64,000 nt of DNA from Bin87 sp965208015 (GCA_965208015.1 CBDBNT010000003.1:310001-374000), one strand, 5' to 3'. Positions 1 through 8,916 are shown, numbered from the stretch's first letter. Numbers and translations are program-made. The notes: generated from the sequence alone by a model not told the origin.

Positions 1-1
1 G

Positions 2-817
2 GCTCCACCCACCGCCGAAGCCGTCGCCGCCGAGTTTCATCGCCCCTTTCACCAGCATCTCCTGTGGTTCTTCGGCACCCATCCGGAAGCGCAGGACGAG
101 CTGGACACCATCCTTCCCATTTTTCTGAGCCACTACCACGCCATTGACGGGCATCGCCGTTACCTATATCCGGGAGTTACCACGCTGTTGCACGCATTCC
201 GGCGTCGCGGAATCCGCGTGGGCATCCTGTCGGATAAAATCCCATACTTCGGGGAGATCGAGCTTCGGGAGTCCGGGCTGGCCCCGCTGGTCGAGTACGC
301 CAACTTCAAGACCGACGCGCGGCCCTACAAGCCGGCGCCCGACGGCTTGCTGGATGTCCTGGAGACGATGGCAGTCGACCCCGAGGACGCCATGTACGTC
401 GGCGATGGGCCGCAGGATATCGCCTGCGCCCGCAGCGTTGGCACAACGTCCGTCGCCGCCCTGTGGGCCACCATCGACCAGGAAGCGATACTGGCGGAGC
501 AGCCGACCCACCGCGTGTACCGTCCCCACCAGGTGATGGCCGTGGTCGCCGAGGCCAACGGCTACGGTGGTTCAGATCCGTGGCGCCGGCATCTCCCCTG
601 GCCGTGGCAGCCGGACGCCGACAATCCCGACGACGATCAGGACAGCGGGCACGCAGACCAGGCCGACGCCATCGGCGACGTGGACCGTCCCACGCTGCTG
701 TCCTGGCCTCTGGCGGACCGCTGGCGCGGACGCATCAATGATCTGGCGCTGCCGCCGAGGGACGCCAACCCCATCGCGCCTCTCAGATTGCAAACCGGCG
801 CGGATGACAGCAGATGA
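2..817 (+). CDS. HAD-superfamily hydrolase, 5' end outside window
   Basis: The reading frame is open from the window edge, so the N-terminus with the first catalytic Asp motif is missing. The visible part has the C-terminal half of a phosphoglycolate phosphatase-like HAD fold: motif II in GIRVGILSDK, the motif III lysine in KPAPDGLL, and the motif IV acidic pair in MYVGDGPQDIACAR. HAD enzymes hydrolyse phosphomonoesters of small molecules in the cytoplasm; the substrate cannot be read here. About 80 residues after the HAD core form a polar Asp/Arg-rich tail of unknown role. An apparent TTG start at 188 is only an internal codon, because clear HAD-like sequence (YLYPGVTTLL) precedes it. Confidence 0.8.
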   Translation, partial: APPTAEAVAAEFHRPFHQHLLWFFGTHPEAQDELDTILPIFLSHYHAIDGHRRYLYPGVTTLLHAFRRRGIRVGILSDKIPYFGEIELRESGLAPLVEYANFKTDARPYKPAPDGLLDVLETMAVDPEDAMYVGDGPQDIACARSVGTTSVAALWATIDQEAILAEQPTHRVYRPHQVMAVVAEANGYGGSDPWRRHLPWPWQPDADNPDDDQDSGHADQADAIGDVDRPTLLSWPLADRWRGRINDLALPPRDANPIAPLRLQTGADDSR

Positions 818-878
818 CCGCCCCGGGTGGTATCCGCACACGATTCGCGGCTAGGCCCCGCCAGCGTCGTCAGGCGCG

Positions 879-906
879 TTGCCAGCGGTTATGTTGCTTG
901 TATAAT
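879..906 (+). promoter_or_regulatory. Probable sigma-70 promoter for the CoA-transferase genes
   Basis: TTGCCA (879-884), a 16-base spacer and a perfect TATAAT (901-906) lie about 80 bases before the first CoA-transferase start. No other gene lies between them. The call rests on consensus match and position only. Confidence 0.55.
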
Positions 907-987
907 GGCCGCACCCGTCGCGCTACCGACGACGACGGCATCGCCGCAGGCTAATGGCGGCGACACCAGAAATGGGAGCCCACCCCA

Positions 988-1686
988 ATGAAAAACAAGG
1001 TTTTCCCCGATTTCGACTCCGCCGTTGCCGACATGAAGGACGGCATGACCTTCATGTCGCCCGGTTTTGGCAACGTGGGCCTGGCCCGCAACCTCCTGGC
1101 TGCAGTGCACCGGCTGGGGGTAAAGGACCTCACCGGCATTTCCAACAATGCGGGTTCACTGGATGACCGCGTGGACGTAGGTACGTTGATCGAAGCCCGC
1201 CAAGTCAAGAAGATGATCTGTGCGTTCACCGCGCCGACGCATCCGTCGCAGATCACGCCATTCGTCCAGATGTACAACGACGATGAGCTGGATGCAGAAC
1301 TGGTCCCGCAGGGAACCCTGGCCGAGCGGATGCGCGCCGCCGCCGCCGGTATTGGCGCCTTCTACACGCCGGCCAGCGTAGGCACTGAGCTGGCGGAAGG
1401 CAAAGAGCACCGGGAAATCAACGGGCGCACCTACGTGCTCGAGTATCCGTTGCCGGCCGATTTCGCGCTCATCCGCGCATACCGGGCCGACACCTTTGGC
1501 AATCTGCAATTCCGCCTGACCCAACGCAACTTCAACCCCGTGATGGCCATGGCCGCCGACATCACCGTGGTCGAGGTAGAAGACAGCATCGTTGAACCCG
1601 GGGAGATTGACCCGGACTGCGTGCACGTTCCGGGAATCTACGTTGATCGACTGGTGAAGATACCGGAAGACGGGATCTGGGACTGA
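988..1686 (+). CDS. CoA-transferase subunit alpha (3-oxoacid CoA-transferase family)
   Basis: This 232-residue protein matches the alpha subunit of family I CoA-transferases, which move CoA between a carboxylic acid and an acyl-CoA such as acetoacetate/succinyl-CoA. The N-terminal region (DGMTFMSPGFGNVGLARNLL) is the usual glycine-rich CoA-binding segment, and the central VGTELAEGKEHREINGRTYV and C-terminal EPGEIDPDCVHVPGIYV segments are typical. The beta subunit follows after 67 bases on the same strand and the two should form a heterotetramer. The actual acid substrate is not fixed by sequence. The ATG has only a weak upstream GGGAG. Confidence 0.88.
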   Translation: MKNKVFPDFDSAVADMKDGMTFMSPGFGNVGLARNLLAAVHRLGVKDLTGISNNAGSLDDRVDVGTLIEARQVKKMICAFTAPTHPSQITPFVQMYNDDELDAELVPQGTLAERMRAAAAGIGAFYTPASVGTELAEGKEHREINGRTYVLEYPLPADFALIRAYRADTFGNLQFRLTQRNFNPVMAMAADITVVEVEDSIVEPGEIDPDCVHVPGIYVDRLVKIPEDGIWD

Positions 1687-1753
1687 AGACGCCGGTTCAG
1701 ATTAGCATAGACATCGAAGCGGGTACGCGATCAAGAACACAAGGAGTACTGCG

Positions 1754-2443
1754 ATGACTACCGCGGACAAGCCCCGCCTCTCCCGGCAAACCATGTGCGA
1801 CCGCCTTGCCATGGAGTTCCAGGATGGTTGGATCGTGAACCTGGGTGTGGGTATGCCAACTCTTTGCTCCAACTACCTGGAGTGCGAGCCGGACAAGGAG
1901 ATAATCTTTCATTCCGAAAACGGGGTGATCGGATTTGGTCCGTTGGCCCCGGCCGGGGAAGAAGACCGGCACCTGGTCAACGCCGGCGGCCAGAACGTGG
2001 TTGCCCTGCCCGGCATGGCCATCGTGCATCACGCCGATTCGTTCGGGATCATCAGGAAGGGCATGGTGGACGTGACGGTGATGGGAGCGTACGAGGTCTC
2101 CGAGAACGGCGATTTCGCCAATTGGCGCATACCGGTCCGCAAGGGCGGCGGCATCGGCGGCGCCATGGACCTGGCCGCCTGCGCCAAGCGCGTGTTCATC
2201 GCCATGGAGCACAACCAGCGCAACGGCGCGCCTCGCGTGCTCAAGCAATGCAACCTGCCCATCACCGCGCCGGGCGTGGTCAAGCTGCTGGCCACGGATC
2301 TGGGCCTGTTCGAGATCACGGAAGACGGCTTTGTCCTGCGCGAGCACGCCCCCGGCTGGTCCCCGGAGGACATCCAGGAGCAGACCGAGGCGAAACTGAT
2401 CATCGCCGACGACCTGCGGGAGATGCGGGTGCGGCCGGCGTAG
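1754..2443 (+). CDS. CoA-transferase subunit beta (3-oxoacid CoA-transferase family)
   Basis: This 229-residue partner of the preceding alpha subunit carries the catalytic SENG motif (HSENGVIGFG) with the nucleophilic glutamate at about residue 55, which forms the glutamyl-CoA thioester. The LGVGMPTL segment before it and the C-terminal YEVSENGDFANW and GGGIGGAMDL segments fit the family. AAGGAG sits directly before the ATG. The pair probably forms a two-gene operon for activating or recycling short-chain keto or hydroxy acids. The next gene begins 15 bases downstream but has different base composition and function. Confidence 0.9.
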   Translation: MTTADKPRLSRQTMCDRLAMEFQDGWIVNLGVGMPTLCSNYLECEPDKEIIFHSENGVIGFGPLAPAGEEDRHLVNAGGQNVVALPGMAIVHHADSFGIIRKGMVDVTVMGAYEVSENGDFANWRIPVRKGGGIGGAMDLAACAKRVFIAMEHNQRNGAPRVLKQCNLPITAPGVVKLLATDLGLFEITEDGFVLREHAPGWSPEDIQEQTEAKLIIADDLREMRVRPA

Positions 2444-2457
2444 CCACACAGCCAACC

Positions 2458-3594
2458 ATGTACACGTCCTTCAGCATCGAAAACTTCCGCCTGTTTGACC
2501 AACTGACGGTGGAACCCCTGGCCCGCGTCAACCTGATCGCGGGCCAAAACAACGCCGGCAAGACTGCATTGCTGGAGGCGCTGTGGCTGCACAACGGGCA
2601 GAACAACCCGGAGCTAGCGCAACGCATAAACTTGTGGCGTGGCTTGCCTGGCGGGGAACCGGGAGAGTTGTTTTCGGAGCTCTTCCGAGATTATCAAACT
2701 GACCTGCCCATCAGGTTGACCGCCGTTCGGGACCGTGCAATGGGTGCCCGAACCTTGACCATAGTCCGTCAGCTGATAGCAGAGCGCACTAGCACACTAA
2801 CTCCGACACTTTCCACTGGCGCTGAAACCCGAAGAACTCCACCGCAAAACATATATGAACATGAAATCGTGTTCGAGTACGTGGATAAAACCGGGGACTT
2901 GTTCCCATCCCGCGCTTGGGTAGAACTCACCCCGTTACCGTTTGAACTGCCCGTCCCTCCCGGCGTCCAATTTGATGGAAACGTAGCTGCCCTTCGCGCT
3001 GAAAGAGGGGCCAGCAGCAGTGACCGGAGAAGTAGCGTTTTTATGCAATCTCTTGGACGCATTGGTCCGCCGGAACTGGCGGCTCGTTTTGGACGCGCAG
3101 AAATCGGAGGCTACTTAGGCGATGTGGAAGAGGTGATGCGTCTGATAGAACCTCGCTTGCGTCGCCTAACCGCTGTACCCAGCGCAGATGGATCGGCATT
3201 GGTATATGGCGACGTCGGTACTGGCCGCATTATGCCGGTGTCCTTGATGGGCAGCGGTTTCGCACGTTTCTTGGAATTGACACTTGCATTTCAAGAGGTT
3301 CGCGACGGCTCAATCCTTATTGATGAAATTGAGAATGGACTGCACTACGCAGTGCTGAACGGTGTGTGGTGCGCGATCAATCGCCTTTCCCAGAAGTTCA
3401 ACGTCCAAGTTTTTGCCACCACCCACAGCTACGAGTGCATCGTCGCCGCAAACAAAGCGTTCACCGAGATGGAATCAGATGAGCTGCACCTGCATCGTCT
3501 ATACCGGCGCAGCGGATCAGAGCCAGTAAGGGCAATAACGTACACCAAGGATATGTTGGATACTAATATCGAATTCTTTTGGGAGTTGAGATGA
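2458..3594 (+). CDS. AAA/ABC-type ATPase of the OLD family (AriA-like component)
   Basis: This 378-residue ATPase begins like OLD/RecF-type proteins (IENFRLFDQLTV) with a Walker A GQNNAGKT at residues 29-36. A signature-like SLMGSGFARFLEL comes near residue 262, a Walker B LIDEIENG with D289/E290, and an H-loop ATTHS near residue 323. The frame extends upstream into the CoA-transferase gene, but that part is a shadow; the ATG at 2458 is the first start giving real homology. It overlaps the following TOPRIM gene by ATGA, so the two are translationally coupled. In OLD-type defence systems an ATPase like this senses or scaffolds while the TOPRIM subunit cleaves nucleic acid. GC content is visibly lower than in the flanking genes, suggesting transfer. 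Confidence 0.8.
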   Translation: MYTSFSIENFRLFDQLTVEPLARVNLIAGQNNAGKTALLEALWLHNGQNNPELAQRINLWRGLPGGEPGELFSELFRDYQTDLPIRLTAVRDRAMGARTLTIVRQLIAERTSTLTPTLSTGAETRRTPPQNIYEHEIVFEYVDKTGDLFPSRAWVELTPLPFELPVPPGVQFDGNVAALRAERGASSSDRRSSVFMQSLGRIGPPELAARFGRAEIGGYLGDVEEVMRLIEPRLRRLTAVPSADGSALVYGDVGTGRIMPVSLMGSGFARFLELTLAFQEVRDGSILIDEIENGLHYAVLNGVWCAINRLSQKFNVQVFATTHSYECIVAANKAFTEMESDELHLHRLYRRSGSEPVRAITYTKDMLDTNIEFFWELR

Positions 3595-4253
3595 TGGCGA
3601 CGCGACAAGAAGGTTCGCAAGTCATTCATCTCGAACGCCCCTGTCTGCTTCTGGTTGAAGGGGCGGATGACTATTGGTTTTTCCGGCGGATCATCGAGCG
3701 TCGACAAAGTGCAGGCATACAAATTATCGAATTCGGTGGGAAGGATACGCTGGGTGAATTTTTGACAAACGTCCTTGTTCCCCGTGTCCGGGGTACTGAT
3801 ATAGTCCGGATCATCGGCATAGTGAGAGATGCCGATGATTTTTATGACCGTGCGTACCAGAGTGTTGGCGACTCCCTGAGGCGCGCCCGCTTGCCCGTCC
3901 CCCGAGGGCCACTAATGTATGCGAATGGCATGCTAGACGACACTACCATTCGAACAGCAGCGTATATCATTCCCGACAATGGTTCGCCGGGCGACCTCGA
4001 AACCTTGTGCCTTCAAGCAGTCCGTGATGTGCCGGCAATCCCCTGTGTTGACGGTTATTTCGACTGCTTGGAGCTAATAGGCCACGTTCCCCGCCAGGAA
4101 AGCAAAGCCCGCTTACAAGCTTTCCTTGCGGCGAACCCGGACAATCCCACATTGCGGATCGGGGAAGCAATCGCAGCCGGCGTCATCCCTTGGAACAGCC
4201 CGGCGTTCACCGGCGTCCACCAATTCCTGGATATGCTGGACGCCGCCAACTAG
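3591..4253 (+). CDS. DUF3226/DUF4435-like TOPRIM-domain protein, probable nuclease subunit
   Basis: This 220-residue protein starts at an ATG overlapping the ATPase stop codon, with GGGAG five bases upstream; a TTG at 3579 and an ATG at 3594 are alternatives. The TOPRIM signature is readable: a strand ending in the catalytic glutamate (LLLVEGADD, E23) and, after a glycine-rich segment (EFGGKDTLGEF), the metal-binding DxD in GIVRDADD (D80, D82). TOPRIM domains bind Mg and cleave or rejoin nucleic acid backbones. Size and pairing with an OLD-type ATPase match the two-gene arrangement of PARIS (AriA/AriB) and related systems. Whether it belongs to DUF3226 or DUF4435 needs a profile search. Confidence 0.75.
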   Translation: MMATRQEGSQVIHLERPCLLLVEGADDYWFFRRIIERRQSAGIQIIEFGGKDTLGEFLTNVLVPRVRGTDIVRIIGIVRDADDFYDRAYQSVGDSLRRARLPVPRGPLMYANGMLDDTTIRTAAYIIPDNGSPGDLETLCLQAVRDVPAIPCVDGYFDCLELIGHVPRQESKARLQAFLAANPDNPTLRIGEAIAAGVIPWNSPAFTGVHQFLDMLDAAN

Positions 4254-4280
4254 GTTCACACGACGCCAGGCGATCCCACA

Positions 4281-5405
4281 TCACCGCAGCACCCGGTTCA
4301 GCGCCGCGTGCCGACCCGGGTCCAGGTCCTTCCCGGCAAGGGCCGGGTGGTCGGGGCTGTAGCGGTGACAGCGGAAGGTGGCGTTAGTGTATTCCATGCC
4401 GCCACCGCCACCAGCGGCTTCGCTGTAGAGGAAGAACGGGTTGATGTACTCCCAGACGATCTCGCCTCGGGGAGTGACCTCGAACATGCGGCCCGGCGCG
4501 CCCTCGCAGATCAGCGTGTTGCCGTTGGGCTGCCGCTCCGCGCTGCTGATGTTGTAGCTGTAGAAGGAAATGGCGGGCATTCCCCGGTACTCCCAATGGA
4601 TCTCGTTGGTTGCCGGGTCCACCTCCACGACGCGGGAGAAACTGGTGCCGGGCCGGTGGGACCCGTTGTCGAAGATCAGCACCCGTCCGTTGTCCAGCCA
4701 GGTTGGATGATGTTGCTGGTAAATCTCGCCCGGGCCCCACTTCCACTTGAAGGCTCCAGTGGCACGGTCCACGATGCCCACGGTGCTGGTCAAACGGTAG
4801 CTGACCAGCAGGTCACCGTCAGGCGTGACGTTCAGGCAATTCCCGTGGGTCCATTCCCGCCGGGCATCCGGACCGATAATGTCTTCGGTCGGATCCAGAT
4901 GCTCCCAGGATTTCCACTCCCAAACAGTCGCGCCGTCCGGCGTCACTTCACGAACCACGTCGCCAAGCATCCCGGGGGCAAAATCCACCTCGAAGCCTCC
5001 CTGTACCTGGTCTTCCAGACCATCGGGCAGCGGCTCCCACAGCAGCAGCAGAGTGTTGCCATTGGGCAGGCGCTCATAGTCATGGTGGAGCGTGTTGTCC
5101 CGGTAGGCCCAGACCAGATTGCTGTCCCAGTCCAGTTCGATGATGCTGGCCGAGGAGCCGCCTACCGTCTCGATGCCGCCGGCGTCCTCGGGCGGTAAGG
5201 TACGGCACAGCAGGTTGCCGTTGTCCAGCAAGTAGGAATAGTGGATGCCCTCAGGAGAATGCCACCGGTGGACGACGTTGCCCTGCATATCAATCAGGTA
5301 AGCGTCCTTGCCGCCGCGCGTGGTCGAAAAAAGCGTGTAGCCGCGATTGCACGCTGCGGGTGTGTGATGGATCAGTCCGACTGGATGGTGAATCGACCAG
5401 CCCAT
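4281..5405 (-). CDS. Arylsulfotransferase (ASST)-like beta-propeller protein
   Basis: This 374-residue protein has repeated propeller-blade motifs of the ASST family: LPNGNTLLL, TPDGDLLVSYR, LDNGRVLIFDNG, SRVVEVDP and QPNGNTLICEG. Conserved histidines (HHDYE, WTHGN, QQHHP) fall where ASST enzymes place their catalytic and binding histidines. ASST enzymes transfer sulfate between phenolic donors and acceptors and are usually exported. No signal peptide is visible here, so cytoplasmic action or a non-catalytic role is possible. The ATG has GGAGG seven bases upstream. It converges on the TOPRIM gene, with 27 bases between. Confidence 0.75.
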   Translation of the reverse strand: MGWSIHHPVGLIHHTPAACNRGYTLFSTTRGGKDAYLIDMQGNVVHRWHSPEGIHYSYLLDNGNLLCRTLPPEDAGGIETVGGSSASIIELDWDSNLVWAYRDNTLHHDYERLPNGNTLLLLWEPLPDGLEDQVQGGFEVDFAPGMLGDVVREVTPDGATVWEWKSWEHLDPTEDIIGPDARREWTHGNCLNVTPDGDLLVSYRLTSTVGIVDRATGAFKWKWGPGEIYQQHHPTWLDNGRVLIFDNGSHRPGTSFSRVVEVDPATNEIHWEYRGMPAISFYSYNISSAERQPNGNTLICEGAPGRMFEVTPRGEIVWEYINPFFLYSEAAGGGGGMEYTNATFRCHRYSPDHPALAGKDLDPGRHAALNRVLR

Positions 5406-5437
5406 TCGTGTACCTCCGCTAATTCAAATCCGGCGCG

Positions 5438-5446
5438 ATTATAGCA
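5438..5446 (-). promoter_or_regulatory. Extended -10 element for the ASST-like gene
   Basis: On the minus strand TGC-TATAAT lies about 33 bases before the ASST-like ATG, giving a short leader. No good -35 accompanies it, as expected for an extended -10 promoter. Confidence 0.45.
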
Positions 5447-5571
5447 GGGGAGCCGGCGCGGCCCCTGCTTGCGCGCGGGTTATACTGCGTGGGCCTTACG
5501 CCGCCAACAGCCGAAGCCACGAGCGCTGTGCGTGGTGATACTCTCACGGTCCCAAGGATGGCGCCTTAGTC

Positions 5572-6468
5572 GTGTGGATCTTCCTGGCCATCTGTAGCGC
5601 CGCTTCGCTCGGCCTCGCGAACGTTGCCCACAAAAGGCTGCTGGACAACTACCTTGAGGGAGTTGGAGCGCTGGGCGCCGGTTCGATCGTTACACGATCT
5701 GTATGCGCGGCAATAATCCTGATCGCCATGGGCTGGCCGGTGGGCGCGCCGGCTCAATCGGTTGCCATCGCCCTGCTGTCGGGCGTGAGCTTGGGGTCAG
5801 GGCTTCTGCTGCTGTTCCTGGGCCTCAAACTGGGCGAGGCCTCGCGCGCCGTGGCGGTAAGTCAAACCAACCCGATACTGGTCGCCCTGCTGGCGATGGT
5901 GATACTGGGTGAGACCATCACCGCCCCGCAGTGGGCGGCGATTGCGCTGGTGGTCGTCGGTGTCGCGCTGGTTTCCATTGAAGGATTCGGCCGTGGGCTG
6001 CTGAGACTGACGCCGGGGCTGACGGTGCTGGTGGGCAGTTCCATCACCCTGGGCCTGTCGTTCTTCCTGGCCAAACTGGTGCTGACCGACCTGACGCCGT
6101 GGGAAGTGTTCGGGTTGCAGGAACTGGGGATGGTGCCGGCCTTCGCGGTTTACGGACGGCCGGAAAACTGGCGTCGGTTATTCCGCGGATTGCGTTCCGG
6201 GCCAGGTCTGGCGACTTTCGTCATCGGTGAGGGCTTGCTGCCCCAGTTGGCCATCATGCTGTTCATCTGGTCCTTCAGCCTCGGGCCGGTGTCGCTGGCG
6301 TCGGCGATCCTGGCCACCCGTCCGCTGTTCGTGTTCGTGGTGGGCACGATGCTCAGCTGGCGGACGTTCGGGATGATGCAGGAATCGCTGCGGCCCAGCG
6401 CGCTGGCAGCCAAGGGCGTCGCCATCCTGATGATCGTCGGCGGGACGACGGTGCTGGCTGCGCTATGA
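5572..6468 (+). CDS. EamA/DMT-family membrane transporter
   Basis: This 298-residue, strongly hydrophobic protein has about ten predicted membrane helices in two EamA-like halves of the drug/metabolite transporter superfamily. The conserved end of the first half is readable: GEASRAVAVSQTNPILVALL followed by LGETITAPQWAAIALVVVGV. Family members export amino acids, nucleotides or drugs; the substrate is not predictable. It starts with GTG. It converges with plsY, only 11 bases separating the stops. Confidence 0.85.
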   Translation: MWIFLAICSAASLGLANVAHKRLLDNYLEGVGALGAGSIVTRSVCAAIILIAMGWPVGAPAQSVAIALLSGVSLGSGLLLLFLGLKLGEASRAVAVSQTNPILVALLAMVILGETITAPQWAAIALVVVGVALVSIEGFGRGLLRLTPGLTVLVGSSITLGLSFFLAKLVLTDLTPWEVFGLQELGMVPAFAVYGRPENWRRLFRGLRSGPGLATFVIGEGLLPQLAIMLFIWSFSLGPVSLASAILATRPLFVFVVGTMLSWRTFGMMQESLRPSALAAKGVAILMIVGGTTVLAAL

Positions 6469-6479
6469 CGATGGGCAGC

Positions 6480-7148
6480 CTATCCTGGGCCGGGGGTGGC
6501 TCCACTGTCCGGCCGGCGGGAGCGCACTGCCCAGAAGTGCACCGCACCCACCACTATGAAGATGCCCAGGCAGTAACCAACGGCTCCCCAACCGACGCCA
6601 AAAACCGCTCGGGCCAGCGCCATGGAGGTCAGATAGATGAACGGCAGCGCGATAATGGTGCTTCTGGTAAGCAGCAGGACCGCGATGCACGGCAGTGCCA
6701 TAATCAGCACCGCGGCGGGCAGCGCGGCGCCGGTAATCCCCAAGGCCGTAGCCGCTCCGCGACCGCCGTGAAATTTCAGCCAGACCGGCCAGATTTGCCC
6801 GGCCATGGCAGCGGCGCCGGCCAGCATTCCTGCCGGAGTCAAGGCGAAGACCGGTGCTAGTGAGTCGGGCAATCCGGAAGGGCTGCCGGCCAGCGCGGGG
6901 TTGACCAGACGGAACAGCAGGTTGAACGCCAGCACCGCCGCCACGCCTTTGGCGATGTCCACGGCTCCCACCAGAATGGCCCAACGCCGGCCGCAGATGC
7001 GGTTGACGTTGTTGGCCCCGGCGTTCCCGTCGCCGGCCTGACGGATGTCAACCGCGCCGCTGGTGACCCATCGCACTACCAGGTAGGCGGTGGGTATGCT
7101 GCCCAGCAGGTAGCCCCCCAGGGCGGCCGCGCCGAGCAGCCCGAGCAT
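6480..7148 (-). CDS. plsY: Glycerol-3-phosphate acyltransferase PlsY
   Basis: This 222-residue multi-helix membrane protein has the three PlsY signatures: GSIPTAYL near the N-terminus, GNAGANNVNR followed by DIAKG, and the glycine-rich KFHGGRGAATALG. PlsY transfers the acyl group of acyl-phosphate to glycerol-3-phosphate, the first step of phospholipid synthesis, at the inner face of the membrane. The length is about 20 residues above the usual 195-205. The ATG has GGAG about eight bases upstream. It is the last gene of a minus-strand run after ilvE. Confidence 0.92.
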   Translation of the reverse strand: MLGLLGAAALGGYLLGSIPTAYLVVRWVTSGAVDIRQAGDGNAGANNVNRICGRRWAILVGAVDIAKGVAAVLAFNLLFRLVNPALAGSPSGLPDSLAPVFALTPAGMLAGAAAMAGQIWPVWLKFHGGRGAATALGITGAALPAAVLIMALPCIAVLLLTRSTIIALPFIYLTSMALARAVFGVGWGAVGYCLGIFIVVGAVHFWAVRSRRPDSGATPGPG

Positions 7149-7175
7149 CGCCGCTTCTCCGGCGGGGCGACCTCC

Positions 7176-8144
7176 CTAGGCCGGTACCAGGCCCGCAGTC
7201 TTTACCGAGGTGCACCAGTGCCGGTACTTGGGATTGTTGCCGACCACGATGTCGAAGTACATCCGCTGCAGTTGCGTCGTGATCGGGCCGGGTTGCCCGT
7301 CGGCGATGGGTCGAAAGTCCAACTCCACCACCGGGGTCAGGTGGGCCGCGGTGCCGCTGAGGAACACCTCGTCCGCAAGGTACAACTCGCTGCGGTCGAT
7401 GGTGCGCATCTGCACTTCCATCCCCAACTCGGCGGCGGCCAACTGCATGATCGTGTCGCGGGTGATTCCGCCGAGGACGTTGTCCTCCAGCGGCGGGGTG
7501 TAGATGACACCTTTCTTGACCATGAAGATGTTTTCGCCGGAACCTTCCGACACGTGGCCGTCATGGTTGAGCAGGATGGCCTCGTCGAAGCCGGCGATGG
7601 TGGCCTCGGTCTTGGCGAGGATGCTGTTGATGTAGATGCCGCAAGCCTTGATGCGCGCCGGTATCATCGGGTCGTCGACCCGGCGCCAGGAGGACGTGCA
7701 GCAGCGCAGCCGGTCGCTCCCCAGGTAGTTGCCGAAAGGCACCGTGATCAGGGTGAAGTCCGACGCCAATTCCTGCAACTTCAGGTTGGCCACCAGCTCC
7801 TCGCTCTTGTACGCGAGGGGCCTGATGTAAATGTCCGAGTCGTGACGGTTGCGCTCGACCAAATCAACCGTGATGTCGCAGAGTTGGTCGGCGGAATAAG
7901 GGATGTCCAGCATCAGGATGCGGCATCCGTCCAGCAGCCGCTCGTAGTGCTCCCGCATGCGGAAGATGTTGATCGCGCCCTGTTCCTGGTTCCAGTTGCC
8001 GCGGATACCCTCGAATACGCCCGTCCCGTAGTGGAGGGCGTGGGTCATTACACTTACCCTGGCCTCGCTGGCTGGTACAAACTGCCCGCGGAAAAACACT
8101 TGCAGTTCATCGGCGTTGAAGGAAGCCTGGCCATTGGTAGTCAC
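7176..8144 (-). CDS. ilvE: Branched-chain amino acid aminotransferase
   Basis: This 322-residue protein is a fold-type IV PLP aminotransferase of the BCAT group. It has the N-terminal HALHYGTGVFEGIRG, the region around the PLP lysine (INSILAKTEA), and the cofactor-binding EGSGENIFMV and GITRDTIMQLA segments. It interconverts leucine, isoleucine and valine with their 2-oxo acids using 2-oxoglutarate. It starts with GTG preceded by AGGGGGC. A good promoter lies 33 bases upstream, and plsY follows after 27 bases. Confidence 0.92.
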   Translation of the reverse strand: MTTNGQASFNADELQVFFRGQFVPASEARVSVMTHALHYGTGVFEGIRGNWNQEQGAINIFRMREHYERLLDGCRILMLDIPYSADQLCDITVDLVERNRHDSDIYIRPLAYKSEELVANLKLQELASDFTLITVPFGNYLGSDRLRCCTSSWRRVDDPMIPARIKACGIYINSILAKTEATIAGFDEAILLNHDGHVSEGSGENIFMVKKGVIYTPPLEDNVLGGITRDTIMQLAAAELGMEVQMRTIDRSELYLADEVFLSGTAAHLTPVVELDFRPIADGQPGPITTQLQRMYFDIVVGNNPKYRHWCTSVKTAGLVPA

Positions 8145-8176
8145 GTAATGCCCCCTTTGAGCAAAGAATTCGCAGC

Positions 8177-8206
8177 ATTATACCGTCGCGCGGCGAGTGT
8201 TGCCAA
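8177..8206 (-). promoter_or_regulatory. Probable sigma-70 promoter of ilvE
   Basis: On the minus strand TTGGCA (8206-8201), an 18-base spacer and a perfect TATAAT (8182-8177) precede the ilvE GTG by about 32 bases. Confidence 0.6.
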
Positions 8207-8271
8207 TCAAGCCGGCGTGCGCGGAGACGAAAAACCCGGGCGCGGCGAACCGGAATTCCACGCCGTCGTTG

Positions 8272-8916
8272 CTACGCTTGCAGTCTTTCGGTGCTATGCG
8301 CGCCCGGCCCGGTGGCCGATATGAGCCGTCGGGCAGACAGGTAATCCATGATGGTATCGACGCACTCGCTGGGGGTGCGCCCGCTGGTGTTGATGGCGAT
8401 CTCCGGGTCCTCCGGGCGCTCAAAGGGCGAGTCGATACCCGTGAAGTCGCTGATTTCGCCGGCCCGGGCGCGACGATAGAGCCCCTTGTTATCCCTTTGC
8501 TCGCAGAGCGCCAGCGGGGTATCGACAAACACCTCGACGAACCTGCCCGCGGGCACCAGGCTCCGGGCGAAGTCTCGTTCCACCTTGAATGGAGAGATGC
8601 AGGCGGCCAGCGTGATCAGGCCGGCATCGTACATCAGGCCGGCCACCTCGGCCATGCGCCGCACGTTTTCGTGGCGCGCCGCCACGCTGAAATCCAGGTC
8701 ACGATTGAGGCCATGGCGCAGGTTGTCCCCGTCCAGCACATAGGTGGCATAGCCGCAGTCGTACAACCGCTTGGCCAGGCAGTTGGCCAGCGTCGTTTTG
8801 CCAGCGCCCGACAGACCCGTAAACCAGAGCGCCAAAGGCTCCTGCTTGAGCAGCGCGGTTCGGTCGCGTCGGGATACGGCGTAGTCCTGCCAGAACACTT
8901 CGGATTGGTTGCCCAT
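8272..8916 (-). CDS. cysC: Adenylylsulfate kinase
   Basis: This 214-residue protein phosphorylates adenosine 5'-phosphosulfate to PAPS. It shows the Walker A GLSGAGKTT, the DGDNLRHGLN segment, RRMAEVAGLMYDAG, and the lid region FVEVFVDTPLALCE with KGLYRRARAG. The start was set at the ATG (MGNQSEV); a GTG three codons upstream is possible and neither has a clear ribosome binding site. A TATAAT on the minus strand at 8953-8948 may be its -10. There is no sulfate adenylyltransferase nearby, but the PAPS product would fit with sulfotransfer chemistry elsewhere in the genome. Confidence 0.9.
   Translation of the reverse strand: MGNQSEVFWQDYAVSRRDRTALLKQEPLALWFTGLSGAGKTTLANCLAKRLYDCGYATYVLDGDNLRHGLNRDLDFSVAARHENVRRMAEVAGLMYDAGLITLAACISPFKVERDFARSLVPAGRFVEVFVDTPLALCEQRDNKGLYRRARAGEISDFTGIDSPFERPEDPEIAINTSGRTPSECVDTIMDYLSARRLISATGPGAHSTERLQA

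Noticed and set aside
1795..2457. Upstream extension of the OLD-type ATPase frame
   Set aside because: It reads through the CoA-transferase beta gene in another frame and is Arg-rich low-complexity sequence.
7218..8324. A 368-codon plus-strand frame opposite ilvE
   Set aside because: It is a shadow of the aminotransferase gene, without recognisable domains.
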